Shown in pieces: positions 43,746 to 52,085 of a stretch of DNA of 64,000 bases. The first letter of the stretch is position 1. Every line of letters starts with the position of its first letter. Made by a program: the position numbers and the translations under genes. Source of the DNA: an uncultured Collinsella sp. (lineage in GTDB: Bacteria; Actinomycetota; Coriobacteriia; Coriobacteriales; Coriobacteriaceae); contig CAUEPS010000005.1 of the NCBI GenBank assembly GCA_959019775.1, positions 1-64,000 on the forward strand, given 5' to 3'. Under the pieces are notes generated by a model. That model made no database searches, had not been told where the DNA came from, and saw nothing but the letters and a program-made list of their open reading frames with translations.

Positions 43746-44372
43746 CTACGGGCGCACGACGCGCACGGCCTGCTCCATCTTCTCCACGATCACGTACATG
43801 TTGGTGACCTCGCCCACCGCGAGCTGGTCTTTAATGCCATAGTGGTCCAGGCAGGTACCGCAGGTAAGGATCTCGACACCCTGCTCGGCCAGGCCCTTCA
43901 GGTCGTCGAGCACCGGTGAGCCCTCGACGGTGAGCTTGGCACCGCCGTTGTAGAACAGCATGGTCGCGGGCAGCTCCTCCTGCTGCGTCACGGCAAAGAT
44001 GAAGGCCTTCATGAGTTTGTGGCCCAGCTCGTCGTCGCCGCGGCCCATGCAGTCGGTGTAGACGGAAATGACGAGTTTGCCCTTGCCGGCGCTGGCATCA
44101 CAGAAGGCAGCGCCATCCTGCTCGGGATCGGCCACGGCAACGGCGCCAGAGGTCGCCACGGTCACGTGCCACTCGGCGTCCGAGATCTTCTCGACCGAGG
44201 CCGTGCAGCCCTTCTCCTGCGCCATCTTGGAGATGTTCTTGACGGCGGTCTCGTTATCGACCGCGGTCACCACGGCACCCTCGCCATCAAGCTGTTTGAG
44301 CGCCTTAAGCGTCTTGACGACGGGCAGCGGGCAGGCATCGCCCATGGCATTGACTTCAATCTTGGTAGACAT
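43746..44372 (-). CDS. yedF: Selenium metabolism protein YedF
   Basis: 208 aa in two parts: an N-terminal TusA/SirA-like domain with DACPLPVVKT near residue 12 (the persulfide or selenide-carrying Cys14), and a C-terminal DsrE-like domain with Cys residues in VYTDCMGRGDDELG and ILTCGTCLDHYG. In other anaerobes this pairing marks selenium-dependent molybdenum hydroxylases. It sits between selD and DUF3343. ATG 44372 has GAAAGGA upstream. Confidence 0.9.
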   Translation of the reverse strand: MSTKIEVNAMGDACPLPVVKTLKALKQLDGEGAVVTAVDNETAVKNISKMAQEKGCTASVEKISDAEWHVTVATSGAVAVADPEQDGAAFCDASAGKGKLVISVYTDCMGRGDDELGHKLMKAFIFAVTQQEELPATMLFYNGGAKLTVEGSPVLDDLKGLAEQGVEILTCGTCLDHYGIKDQLAVGEVTNMYVIVEKMEQAVRVVRP

Positions 44373-44429
44373 AGTTTTTCCTTTCGAATAAATCGTTTTA
44401 GAACGGTATATAGCTCAATAAACGTGTCG

Positions 44430-45479
44430 TTAACGTACAACGTGGACGGCAGGACCGCCTGGCACCGGCTCGCGCACGCGACCGACGACGGCGGCGATAC
44501 GTCCTTCGGCATGCAGACGGCGCGCGAGCTCATCCACATCGGCAGCAGGCGCCGCGATGAGCAAACCACCCGAGGTCTGCGGATCGTACAGCGCATCCAG
44601 CATGCCCGGCTCCAGGTCATCGTCGGCCGCCACGCGCGGGCCAAAGAAGTCCTGGTTGCGGTAGGCACCGGCAGGAATAATGCCCAAACGCGCCATATCG
44701 AGCACCTGGTCAAAGAGCGGTACCGCCCCCGACGCAAGTTCAATCTGCACGCCCGAGCCTTCGGCCATCTCGCACGCATGCCCGATCAGGCCAAAGCCCG
44801 TGACATCGGTGCAGCCGTGAAGCTCAAGTCCCTCGGCCAGACGAATCGGGGCCTCGTTGAGGGTGCGCATCGAGTCGAACATCGGGCTGGCGTCGTCCTG
44901 CTCGATGAGTTCGCCCTTAATGGCCGTGGTGATGATGCCCGAGCCAACCGCCTTGGTCAGCAGCAACGCATCGCCCACGCGCGCGCCGCTATTGGCGAGC
45001 ATGCGGTCGAGTGGCACAAAACCGCTCACGGACAGGCCGTACTTGGGCTCGTCGTCGTTGATGGTGTGGCCGCCCGCGATGGAGCAGCCGGCCTCGACGC
45101 ACTTGTCGGCGCCACCCGCCAGAATCTGACCGGCAACCTCAACGCCCAGGCAACTGGGTATGCAGAGCAGGTTCATGGCATGGCTTGGTCGTCCACCCAT
45201 GGCGTAGATGTCCGACAGCGAGTTGGCCGCGGCGATCTGGCCAAACAGGAACGGGTCATCGACCATCGGTGGAAAGAAGTCGATGGACTGCACGAGGCCC
45301 AGGTTCTCCCCCACGCGGAAGACGCTCGCATCGTCAGAGGTATCGAACCCCACGAGCAGGTTGTCGTTATGCACATTGGGCAAGTCGCCCAGGACCTGGG
45401 CGAGGGCTCCGGGAGCCAGCTTAGCGGCTCAACCGCTCGCGGCCGTCATAGACGTGAGCTTAATCTGATCGTCAGCCAT
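44430..45479 (-). CDS. selD: Selenophosphate synthase, itself a selenoprotein
   Basis: Makes selenophosphate from selenide and ATP for both SelA and any labile Se cofactor. The 349-aa frame contains an in-frame TGA at 45429-45431 as codon 17, in SG-Sec-AAK, which is the position of catalytic Cys17 in E. coli SelD; upstream MADDQIKLTSMTAASG fits the family N terminus. After it come GFDTSDDASVF and FPPMVDDPFLFGQIAAANS with the usual ATP-binding Asp and Asn residues. ATG 45479 has GGAGGT upstream. The protein reads well to its end at 44430. Confidence 0.93.
45387..45431 (-). promoter_or_regulatory. UGA and bacterial SECIS hairpin of selD
   Basis: The codon is 45429-45431. Downstream, GCCCA/TGGGC (45397-45401, 45387-45391) closes a loop GGTCC, with the GGT motif 33 nt after the UGA. 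That is further than in fdhF but inside the range described for bacterial SECIS elements. Confidence 0.6.
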
Positions 45480-45549
45480 CGATACCTCCTCTCATCGGGC
45501 AATCATTTTCTCCCAGTATACGCATGAATGCGAGCCTACGGCGGATGCA

Positions 45550-46314
45550 TTAATTGAGCGCCTGTGCGCGAATCGCCGCACCGATGGCACCGGCAAAGCG
45601 AGCCTGGGGCGAGGTGGTCACCGGCGACCCCAGTAGCTCGCCCAACCGTTCAACGACATAGGCGTTTTCGCACAGGCCGCCGGTCAGATAGTACGGGGCG
45701 CCCGCGGCCTGCCCGGCCATGGTCGCCACGCGCGAAACCACGCTGTCGATCACGCCACGCGCAATGTTCTCGCGCGGCTCACCGCGACCGATGAGGCTGA
45801 TGACCTCGCTTTCGGCAAACACCGTGCACATGCTGCTGATCTTGGTGGGCTCGCCGGAACGCGCCAGGTCTGCCATCTGCTGCTGGGTAATGCCCAGGCG
45901 GTCGGCCATGATCTCCAAAAAGCGCCCCGTGCCGGCGGCGCACTTGTCGTTCATGGCGAACTTGGCCACGCGACCGCCCTTGAGCTGGATGACCTTGGTG
46001 TCCTGACCACCCACATCGATCACGGTACCGTGATCGCCAAACAGACGCACGGCACCGGCACCATGGCAGGTAATCTCGGTCACGACCTTGTGCGCATAGG
46101 GCACGGCGACACGGCCGTAGCCGGTCGCGACCACGCGAACATCGTCGCCCGTCACGTCATAACCCGCCGCTGCCAGTGCCTCTCGCAACCGCTCGGAAGC
46201 ATCGACCGAGGAGAACCCGGTTGGCTGCACGCACGTCCACGCCACCGAACCATCCCCATCGACCACAGCGGCCTTAGCCGCCGTAGACCCGATATCGATC
46301 CCGATCCCTATCAT
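45550..46314 (-). CDS. yjiL: ATP-dependent activase for 2-hydroxyacyl-CoA dehydratase-like enzymes (YjiL/HgdC type)
   Basis: Dimeric ASKHA-fold ATPase that pushes one electron at low potential into its partner. The 254-aa protein has IGIDIGSTAAKAAVV near residue 3, VIDVGGQDTK near 98, and the two Cys that bind the shared [4Fe-4S] cluster: NDKCAAGTGRF near 122 and SSMCTVFAESE near 163. It is the last gene after two YjiM-type proteins, its expected partners. It is followed by selD after 70 bp. Confidence 0.9.
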   Translation of the reverse strand: MIGIGIDIGSTAAKAAVVDGDGSVAWTCVQPTGFSSVDASERLREALAAAGYDVTGDDVRVVATGYGRVAVPYAHKVVTEITCHGAGAVRLFGDHGTVIDVGGQDTKVIQLKGGRVAKFAMNDKCAAGTGRFLEIMADRLGITQQQMADLARSGEPTKISSMCTVFAESEVISLIGRGEPRENIARGVIDSVVSRVATMAGQAAGAPYYLTGGLCENAYVVERLGELLGSPVTTSPQARFAGAIGAAIRAQALN

Positions 46315-46366
46315 GGCTCTCTCCCAATCTAAACATCAAAGGTAGCGGCGCGTTCAGGCGCCTTAG

Positions 46367-46475
46367 CTCTAGGTTTCTCAGGTGCCGGAAATTGCCCCGA
46401 AAGAGGAGCGCAGCGTACTTTGGGTACGCAAGCGACGGTTTGAGGGGCAAGATCCGGTGCCTGAGAAAGCTAGAG
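46367..46475. repeat. Three-stem element, family D copy 1
   Basis: P1 pairs 46367-46389 with 46453-46475; P2 is TTGCCCC/GGGGCAA (46392-46398, 46444-46450); P3 is GCGTAC/GTACGC (46413-46418, 46424-46429). P2 and P3 are joined by two 14-nt strands containing GAAAGAGGAGCG and AAGCGACGGTTTGA. It overlaps the last codons of the YjiM gene and lies upstream of the activase. A second copy at 47671 keeps the loops and changes the stems with pairing intact. Confidence 0.85.
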
Positions 46476-47633
46476 GGTTTCGATGAAGGCGGCGATGCGC
46501 GTCTCGATCTGGCCCATGTCGCCGTTGCTGTAATCGGTCTCAATCTTCATGTACGGAATACCCGCACCCTCGACGGCCTCCTGCATGCGCGCGCTCTCAA
46601 CGTTGAAGGTGTGGCAGGCCTGTAACACGCTCTCTACCACGCCATCGACGTGGTACTTCTCGCACATGGCCAGCGTATTTTCCATACGACCGTCGTTGGG
46701 CGTCATGACCGAGCAGCTGATATCCAGGTAGCGGTCGGCGATGGCGCGCATGGTGTCGGGAGCCTCCGGGTCGATCATCATGGCCGCCGTGCGCTCGCCC
46801 GAGCAGTCGTCCATGCACACGACCACACCGCCGTTGGACTCGATGGTGCGACCGATCTTGTTGATCACGCCGCCCACCGGGCAGCCGGTGATCAGGATGC
46901 GCTTGGCATCCGCCGCGACCGGGCGCTCGCCCGCGTCGTAGGCCTCGCGCAGCTTGGCAACCTTTTGCTCCAGCTGCTGTGTATAGGCCTCGATATCAAA
47001 GCTGAACGTACCGGCAAACATGGTGCTCATCAGGTCGACGCCGCTCATGGCCGCCGGCTGGTTGGCCTGCAGCGCAAACATGTCGAGCTGGGCCGCACGC
47101 AGGCGGTTGCGACGACGAACCGCAGCGCGCAGGTCATCGTCGGTAATCGTGATGCCGTAGAAGTTCTCGAGCTCCTCCTTGAGCAGACGGCACTCCTCGT
47201 ACCAGCCCTCGCGCTCGTAGGCGCGGTCGCGGCCCTGCGGCAGGTGCAAAATGTGCGTGCGCTTGAGCTCGTTGAGCAGCTCGTACATCTTCTTTTTGCC
47301 GTCGCAGGTGGTCTCGCCGATGATCATGTCGCTAAAGTACGTAAACGGACACTTTTGCGAGTAGGCAAAGCCGTAGGTCGACTTGATGAGCGGGCAGAGG
47401 TTTGCCGGCAGCACCTTCTCGGCCTCGGGAATCACCTCATCGGACGTGCCGCACAAGGCCACACTTGCAGCGCCCGCGGCATCGATAATCTCGAGCGGCG
47501 TATAGCTGCACAAAAAGCCGACCAGGCGATTGCCGGCCTGTTTGTAATCCTTGACGCGAATAAACGCCGCCTTGCGCTGCTCGTTGAACTCCTCAAACGT
47601 GGACGGCAACGGCTGCTCAATATTTTCCGACAT
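46470..47633 (-). CDS. yjiM: 2-hydroxyacyl-CoA dehydratase family / double-cubane-cluster protein (YjiM type), copy 1
   Basis: 387 aa, very like E. coli YjiM in length and pattern: CPLIKSTYGF near residue 93, GETTCDGKKKMYE near 122, ITGCPVGG near 265, SPND-like TPNDGRMEN near 325, and LQACHTFNVES near 348. The cysteines in these motifs are the expected iron-sulfur ligands. Close relatives hold an unusual double-cubane [Fe8S9] cluster and reduce small molecules when activated by an ATPase; the substrate here is unknown. ATG 47633 has AAGGAG 6 nt upstream. The second copy is directly upstream and the activase directly downstream. Confidence 0.88.
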   Translation of the reverse strand: MSENIEQPLPSTFEEFNEQRKAAFIRVKDYKQAGNRLVGFLCSYTPLEIIDAAGAASVALCGTSDEVIPEAEKVLPANLCPLIKSTYGFAYSQKCPFTYFSDMIIGETTCDGKKKMYELLNELKRTHILHLPQGRDRAYEREGWYEECRLLKEELENFYGITITDDDLRAAVRRRNRLRAAQLDMFALQANQPAAMSGVDLMSTMFAGTFSFDIEAYTQQLEQKVAKLREAYDAGERPVAADAKRILITGCPVGGVINKIGRTIESNGGVVVCMDDCSGERTAAMMIDPEAPDTMRAIADRYLDISCSVMTPNDGRMENTLAMCEKYHVDGVVESVLQACHTFNVESARMQEAVEGAGIPYMKIETDYSNGDMGQIETRIAAFIETL

Positions 47634-47670
47634 ATAACTCCTTAACAAACCTTTTAGCCAACCAAGGAAA

Positions 47671-47772
47671 CGGCTTTCCCAGGTGCCCGAGGTTGCCGTG
47701 AAAGAGGAGCGCCGCGTACTTTGACACGCAAGCGACGGTTTGAACGGCAAGATCGGGTGTCCGGGAAAGCCG
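47671..47772. repeat. Three-stem element, family D copy 2
   Basis: P1 pairs 47671-47690 with 47753-47772; P2 is TTGCCGT/ACGGCAA (47693-47699, 47744-47750); P3 is GCGT/ACGC (47714-47717, 47726-47729). The two joining strands are 14 nt each and match copy 1 almost base for base. It lies between the two YjiM-type genes, 15 nt behind the upstream stop codon. Confidence 0.85.
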
Positions 47773-47787
47773 CCGGGACGGATGGCC

Positions 47788-49071
47788 CTAAATGGTTTCC
47801 AAGAAAGCCTCAATCCTGGTTTGTAGCTGGCCTGCATCCTCGCCGGCGTAGTCGGTCGTGATGTGCATAAACGGAATGCCGGCCTCCTCGGCGGCCTTCT
47901 CCACGACAAACGACTCCATCTCGTAGAGCGTGCAGAACTGCAGGGCCACGTCGACGATGCCGTCTGCATGCAGGTCGCGCGCCATCTGGACAATGTCCTT
48001 CATGCGCTGGTCGTTGGGCGTGAAGACGGCGCAGTTGATCTTGAAGTAGCGCTCGGCGATGGCGTCGAGCATCTCGTCGACCGTCTCGCCGGACTCGTCG
48101 ACCAGGTCCTTGTAGTAGCGCGAGCCCGTGCAGGACTCCTCGCCCACCACGACGCCGCCGGCCTTCTCGATGAGGTTGAACAGCTTCCAGTTGGGCACGG
48201 CCATGGGCGTGCCGGTGTACAGGATGCGCTTGGTCCCCTTGGGCGCCACGCCCTCGCCGGCCTCGACACGCTGCTCGCACTCGGCGGCCATCTCGTTGAT
48301 GGCTCCGGTCAGACGCGGCGTGTCGTCCATAAAGGCGGCCTGAACGGTCAGCAGGCTGTCGAGACCGCTGATGGGCGCCGGATCGGCAGCGCGCGTGGCA
48401 GCCAGACGCTGCAGGGCGCGACGCTTCTCGTTGACGGCGTGGATGGCAGCCTTCAGGCGCTCGGGCGTAATCTTGACGCCGCACTCTTCCTCGATCTTGG
48501 CGGCAAGCTTTTTAACCTCGGCCTTCCAGGTCACGAGCGTCGACTCGTCGTGCACGTTGGGGATATCCATGACGTACATGTTCTTTTGCGTGGCAAAGAA
48601 CTCGTAGGCTTTCTTCTTGCCATCGCAGGTGTTCTCGCCTACCACCAGGTCACTCGACTCAATGTAGGGGCAGACCTCGCCCAGCTTAAAGCCGGCAAAG
48701 CTCTTGATGAGCGGACAGGTGTTGCGCGGCAGATGCTCCTCGACCTTGTCGGTCGCCCAGTCGGCACCCGAGCACAGGCCCACAGGAATGCCGTCACAGG
48801 CAAGTACGATCTCCTCGGGCACGTACACGCAGAACGAGCCGACGATCTTGGTTGCCTCGCCGGCCTCCTTCTTGTCGAGCATCTCCTTAATACGGCCGCT
48901 GTGGATGTTGGTGGCCACAAAGTCCAGGTAAGACGTGGACTTGGGGCGGTTGTTCTGCGTCAGGAACATATCGCCGTACATCTGGCCCACGGCGCCCAGC
49001 AGCATGTCGTGGTCGGCAAGATTCATGCCGAGGCTCTCCCACATCGGATGGAAATCAAATTCTTCAGCCAT
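47788..49071 (-). CDS. 2-hydroxyacyl-CoA dehydratase family / double-cubane-cluster protein (YjiM type), copy 2
   Basis: 427 aa, related to copy 1 but diverged: CPLIKSFAGF near residue 130, ENTCDGKKKAYE near 158, TPNDQRMKD near 365 and LQFCTLYEMES near 388. An extra 40-residue N-terminal segment is present. It could form a heterodimer with copy 1, as HgdA/HgdB do, or two separate homodimers; the high similarity of both to YjiM favours separate enzymes or paralogues, but this cannot be decided here. ATG 49071 opens MAEEFDFHP with GAGGGGAA upstream. Confidence 0.87.
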   Translation of the reverse strand: MAEEFDFHPMWESLGMNLADHDMLLGAVGQMYGDMFLTQNNRPKSTSYLDFVATNIHSGRIKEMLDKKEAGEATKIVGSFCVYVPEEIVLACDGIPVGLCSGADWATDKVEEHLPRNTCPLIKSFAGFKLGEVCPYIESSDLVVGENTCDGKKKAYEFFATQKNMYVMDIPNVHDESTLVTWKAEVKKLAAKIEEECGVKITPERLKAAIHAVNEKRRALQRLAATRAADPAPISGLDSLLTVQAAFMDDTPRLTGAINEMAAECEQRVEAGEGVAPKGTKRILYTGTPMAVPNWKLFNLIEKAGGVVVGEESCTGSRYYKDLVDESGETVDEMLDAIAERYFKINCAVFTPNDQRMKDIVQMARDLHADGIVDVALQFCTLYEMESFVVEKAAEEAGIPFMHITTDYAGEDAGQLQTRIEAFLETI

Positions 49072-49500
49072 GACGGTTCCCCTCTCGAACCAAAAATGAA
49101 TAGCTACGGTATTCCTGCACGGTGGGTGGCGAAAACCCAGCCGCGCTCAAACCCGGAATTTTGGGGAACCCGCTTTGCAGCTGATTATTTAGTTGTGCGT
49201 CGTCTCTCCCGGAGCCGTGAACATACCTGCTCATATGAGGCTCCGAGCCATATACAGGGCGCGCGCGGCAACGCGACGCGAATATGTCATCTGCAGCACC
49301 GGCGCACCCTCCTTTTCTCGTCGAAGGTAACTATATCAACGGTTGTCGTCCAGACGAACACCACCGACATGCGTACGACAGCGTCGTGTGCCGTCGTTTA
49401 ATAAATAATTATCTGTGTTGATAAGAGTTTGTCATCCATCATTCGGCGAACGGCAAGACAAAGCCGCCGAGGCTTATATCCCCGACGGCATTACCCGGCG
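49072..49500. promoter_or_regulatory. Long leader upstream of the YjiM/YjiL operon
   Basis: 429 bp between modC and the YjiM-type gene. On the minus strand it holds an SD-led 22-codon reading frame (49231-49299) followed by a CGGAGCC/GGCTCCG stem (49210-49216 with 49239-49245) that includes its stop codon. The layout resembles an attenuator. No known riboswitch was recognised. The part nearest modC (49440-49500) is downstream of both operon ends. Confidence 0.5.
49231..49299 (-). CDS. Possible 22-aa leader peptide
   Basis: A GTG start at 49299 with AGGAGG 8 nt upstream, a stronger ribosome site than most genes here. The peptide has four Arg among 22 residues and ends in LI. It lies about 160 nt before the YjiM-type gene and its stop is inside a hairpin. 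Only the ribosome site and position support it; it may be chance. Confidence 0.3.
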   Translation of the reverse strand: MLQMTYSRRVAARALYMARSLI

Positions 49501-50571
49501 CTATCGACAAACCAAATGGATCTTACTCGCATCGAAGTGCATGCGTAGCGTCTCGCCTGCTTGCGGCAGCTCGTCGACAGGCACGCCCACCTTGTTGACC
49601 TTCCACTGCAGACGCGTGGGCGCATCGACGCGCGGCACGTCCAGCAGCACCAGCCGCTCAAAGCGCGAATCGCTCACACGGGCCACGTGCAAATCGTAGC
49701 TGTTACGGCCCCGCTCCGCGCGATTGTCAACATGGAAGTAGCTCGCACGAATACCGAGGTACGCCACGTCATCTCGAACCTCACGGCCCACATTAAAGGT
49801 CATGCCCCAGTCGAGGGCCTCAACTTCTTCGTCGCCGATCTTGCGCGCGCGGCTCGTATTCTTGCAGCCCGTCAGGCGCAGTGCCGCCAGCGTCTGCGGA
49901 CGACGGACCACGTCCTCGATGGAGCCGATCTCCTCCACATGCCCGTCGTGCATCACGCAGATGCGCTGACACAGGCGGCACGCTTCGTCGATGTCGTGGC
50001 TCACGTAGAGCACGGTACGGTTGCAGACGTCGAACAGGTCGAGCATGTTTTGCTCAAGCGCGCTCTTGAGATACGCATCGAGTGCGCTCATGGGCTCGTC
50101 GAACATAAAAATGCCCGGATGCGCCGCCACCATACGGGCAAGCGCCACGCGTTGCTGCTGCCCGCCCGAGAGTCGCGCGGGGTAGCGATCGACAAAATCG
50201 GCCAGACCGAAAATGCCCAGATAGCGCTCGGCGAGCTTTTTGCGCGCGGCGGCGTCGCCCGCATCCTTTACACCGGCGCATACGTTATCGGCCACCGTCA
50301 TATTGGGAAACAGCTGATAGTTTTGGAACAGTAGGGCGCATTTTCGCTCCTGGGGCGACAGGTTGATGCCCGCCGCCGAGTCAAAAAAGGTCACGCCGTT
50401 GACGACGATCTTGCCCTCGTCGGGCGTCTCCACACCGGCGATGCAGCGCAGTGTGCAGCTCTTGCCGCAACCCGAGGCGCCCAGCAGCGCCACACGCTCC
50501 TCGCCGGCCTCAAGCTGCATGTCGAGGGTGAACCCCGGATAGCGCTTTTTGATATCCAGAACAAGCGACAT
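49501..50571 (-). CDS. modC: Molybdate ABC transporter ATP-binding protein
   Basis: Powers molybdate import through ModB. The 356-aa protein has Walker A GASGCGKSC near residue 31, Q-loop in LLFQNYQLFPN near 80, signature LSGGQQQR near 133, Walker B IFMFDEP near 154 and an H-loop SHD near 190. The C-terminal 120 residues are diverged where ModC usually has a MOP/TOBE domain. Gap to modB is 3 nt. Confidence 0.92.
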   Translation of the reverse strand: MSLVLDIKKRYPGFTLDMQLEAGEERVALLGASGCGKSCTLRCIAGVETPDEGKIVVNGVTFFDSAAGINLSPQERKCALLFQNYQLFPNMTVADNVCAGVKDAGDAAARKKLAERYLGIFGLADFVDRYPARLSGGQQQRVALARMVAAHPGIFMFDEPMSALDAYLKSALEQNMLDLFDVCNRTVLYVSHDIDEACRLCQRICVMHDGHVEEIGSIEDVVRRPQTLAALRLTGCKNTSRARKIGDEEVEALDWGMTFNVGREVRDDVAYLGIRASYFHVDNRAERGRNSYDLHVARVSDSRFERLVLLDVPRVDAPTRLQWKVNKVGVPVDELPQAGETLRMHFDASKIHLVCR

Positions 50572-50574
50572 GGC

Positions 50575-52017
50575 TTATCGACCTCCCTTTGCGACCGTGT
50601 CATCGCGCATGAGCTCGGCCAGCGCCTCGCGATCGATACGCAGCACATCGCCGCCGACTGGGTCGAGTGAATCGGTCTGGCCGCCCAGCTGCTTGGCCTG
50701 CTTGCGCTCCGCGCGGGACAGGCCGCGCTCGCGATACTTTTGCGAATGCGCCGTGTACATATTGATGAACAGAATGACCAGGAAACTGAACACGATTACG
50801 ACAACGACCCAAAAGAGGGCCACCGACGTATTGCCGCCCATCCACTCAAAATAGATGGCGATGGGAATGGTCTGCGTAATGCCGGCGTAGTTGCCCGCAA
50901 AAAACAGGGTACAGCCAAACTCGCCCATCGCGCGGGCAAAGGCGAGCACCGTGCCAGCGGCAATCGAGGGCCAGCCGAGCGGCATCATAAGCCTGGTAAA
51001 GATACGGCGCTCGGACCATCCCAAGGTTCGCGCGGCGTCGAGCATCTGCGTGTCGAGGCTCTCGAAGGCTCCGAGCGCCGTGCGGTAGACCAGCGGAAAC
51101 GACACAACGACGGCCGAAATGACCGCCGCGGGCCAGGTAAAGACAATCGAGATGCCGTGCGCGATAAGCCACTGGCCCACCCCAGTCGAGCGGCCAAACA
51201 GCATGAGGAGCAGAAAACCGCAGACCGTGGGCGGCAGCACCATAGGAATCGTAAAGACCGAATCAAGCAAACCCTTCACGCGGCTCGTGGTACCCATGGT
51301 CTTCCACGCAGCGAACAGGCCCAGCGCAAAGGAAATCAGCAGGGCAAGGCCACTCGTTTTAATGGACACCCAAAACGGGCGATAGTCGATGTCGCCCAAT
51401 AAGGTGGCCAGAGAGGTCAAGGGCCCCTGCTCACCCCGCAACACGACAGACGATGCTTCTACCATTTGAGCGCTATCAAGCCAACGCGCGCCGCCCTTGG
51501 CATCACCCGAGGCTGATGCAATCACCACATAGCGGTCCCCATCCGCACCGCGCTCGTCAAAGCCATAGGTATACCCGCCGGCATCAAACGTTGTTTCCGC
51601 CGTGACATACCAAGGAAGATCCACGTCCCCCAGCTGCGCACCTCCCATGCAGTTTGCGCTGTCGAGCTTGCAGACGAGGGCTTTGAGACCCGATACGCAC
51701 TCGTTATCCTGCGGATCAAATCCATACCTCTCGACCGCCTTAGGCGATATCCACACCACAACGCGATCGGCAGCAGGCGCCACTACAAGGTCCACGTCCT
51801 CGTCAACGGGAAACCGGTAGCCCTCAGGCTGGCCCTCCATGGCACGAGCGGTCCCCTTGGCCAGCCGCTCAAAACCCTCGATCCCATAGGAAAGCCCATG
51901 AGCGGTCGCAGCAACCTGGGCCCCGTCCTCAGCATCCCCAGCAAACGCAAATCCCGGCACCCAGCAAAGCGCGAAGGTCAAAGCACAGGTGACAAGCATG
52001 CGGAATCTATTAAGCAC
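50575..52017 (-). CDS. modB: Molybdate ABC transporter permease with an exported N-terminal domain
   Basis: The permease part (about residues 215-430) has the usual five or six helices and the EAA loop LDAARTLGWSERRIFTRLMMPLGWPS (shortened: GWSERRIF, LMMPLGWPS). Ahead of it are a signal-like helix (7-28, ending AFA) and about 170 hydrophilic residues with four Cys, which would face outside; ordinary ModB (225-260 aa) has neither. A basic C-terminal tail of about 50 residues is also extra. GTG 52017 was chosen because TTGGAG lies 6 nt upstream. Gap to modA is 68 nt. Confidence 0.88.
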   Translation of the reverse strand: MLNRFRMLVTCALTFALCWVPGFAFAGDAEDGAQVAATAHGLSYGIEGFERLAKGTARAMEGQPEGYRFPVDEDVDLVVAPAADRVVVWISPKAVERYGFDPQDNECVSGLKALVCKLDSANCMGGAQLGDVDLPWYVTAETTFDAGGYTYGFDERGADGDRYVVIASASGDAKGGARWLDSAQMVEASSVVLRGEQGPLTSLATLLGDIDYRPFWVSIKTSGLALLISFALGLFAAWKTMGTTSRVKGLLDSVFTIPMVLPPTVCGFLLLMLFGRSTGVGQWLIAHGISIVFTWPAAVISAVVVSFPLVYRTALGAFESLDTQMLDAARTLGWSERRIFTRLMMPLGWPSIAAGTVLAFARAMGEFGCTLFFAGNYAGITQTIPIAIYFEWMGGNTSVALFWVVVVIVFSFLVILFINMYTAHSQKYRERGLSRAERKQAKQLGGQTDSLDPVGGDVLRIDREALAELMRDDTVAKGGR

Positions 52018-52085
52018 GAAAAGCTCCAAGCGGATACAAGGACGGAGTGAAACACAAAACGATGGAATTATCGCGCCAAGCCGCA

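Noticed and set aside
44430..45479. selD starting at TTG 45383
   Set aside because: That start would lose the catalytic loop; the upstream frame through TGA restores the family N terminus with a good ribosome site.
46470..49071. Genes for 2-hydroxyglutarate or aromatic amino-acid fermentation
   Set aside because: Both proteins are more like YjiM, and no CoA transferase, dehydrogenase or decarboxylase is adjacent.
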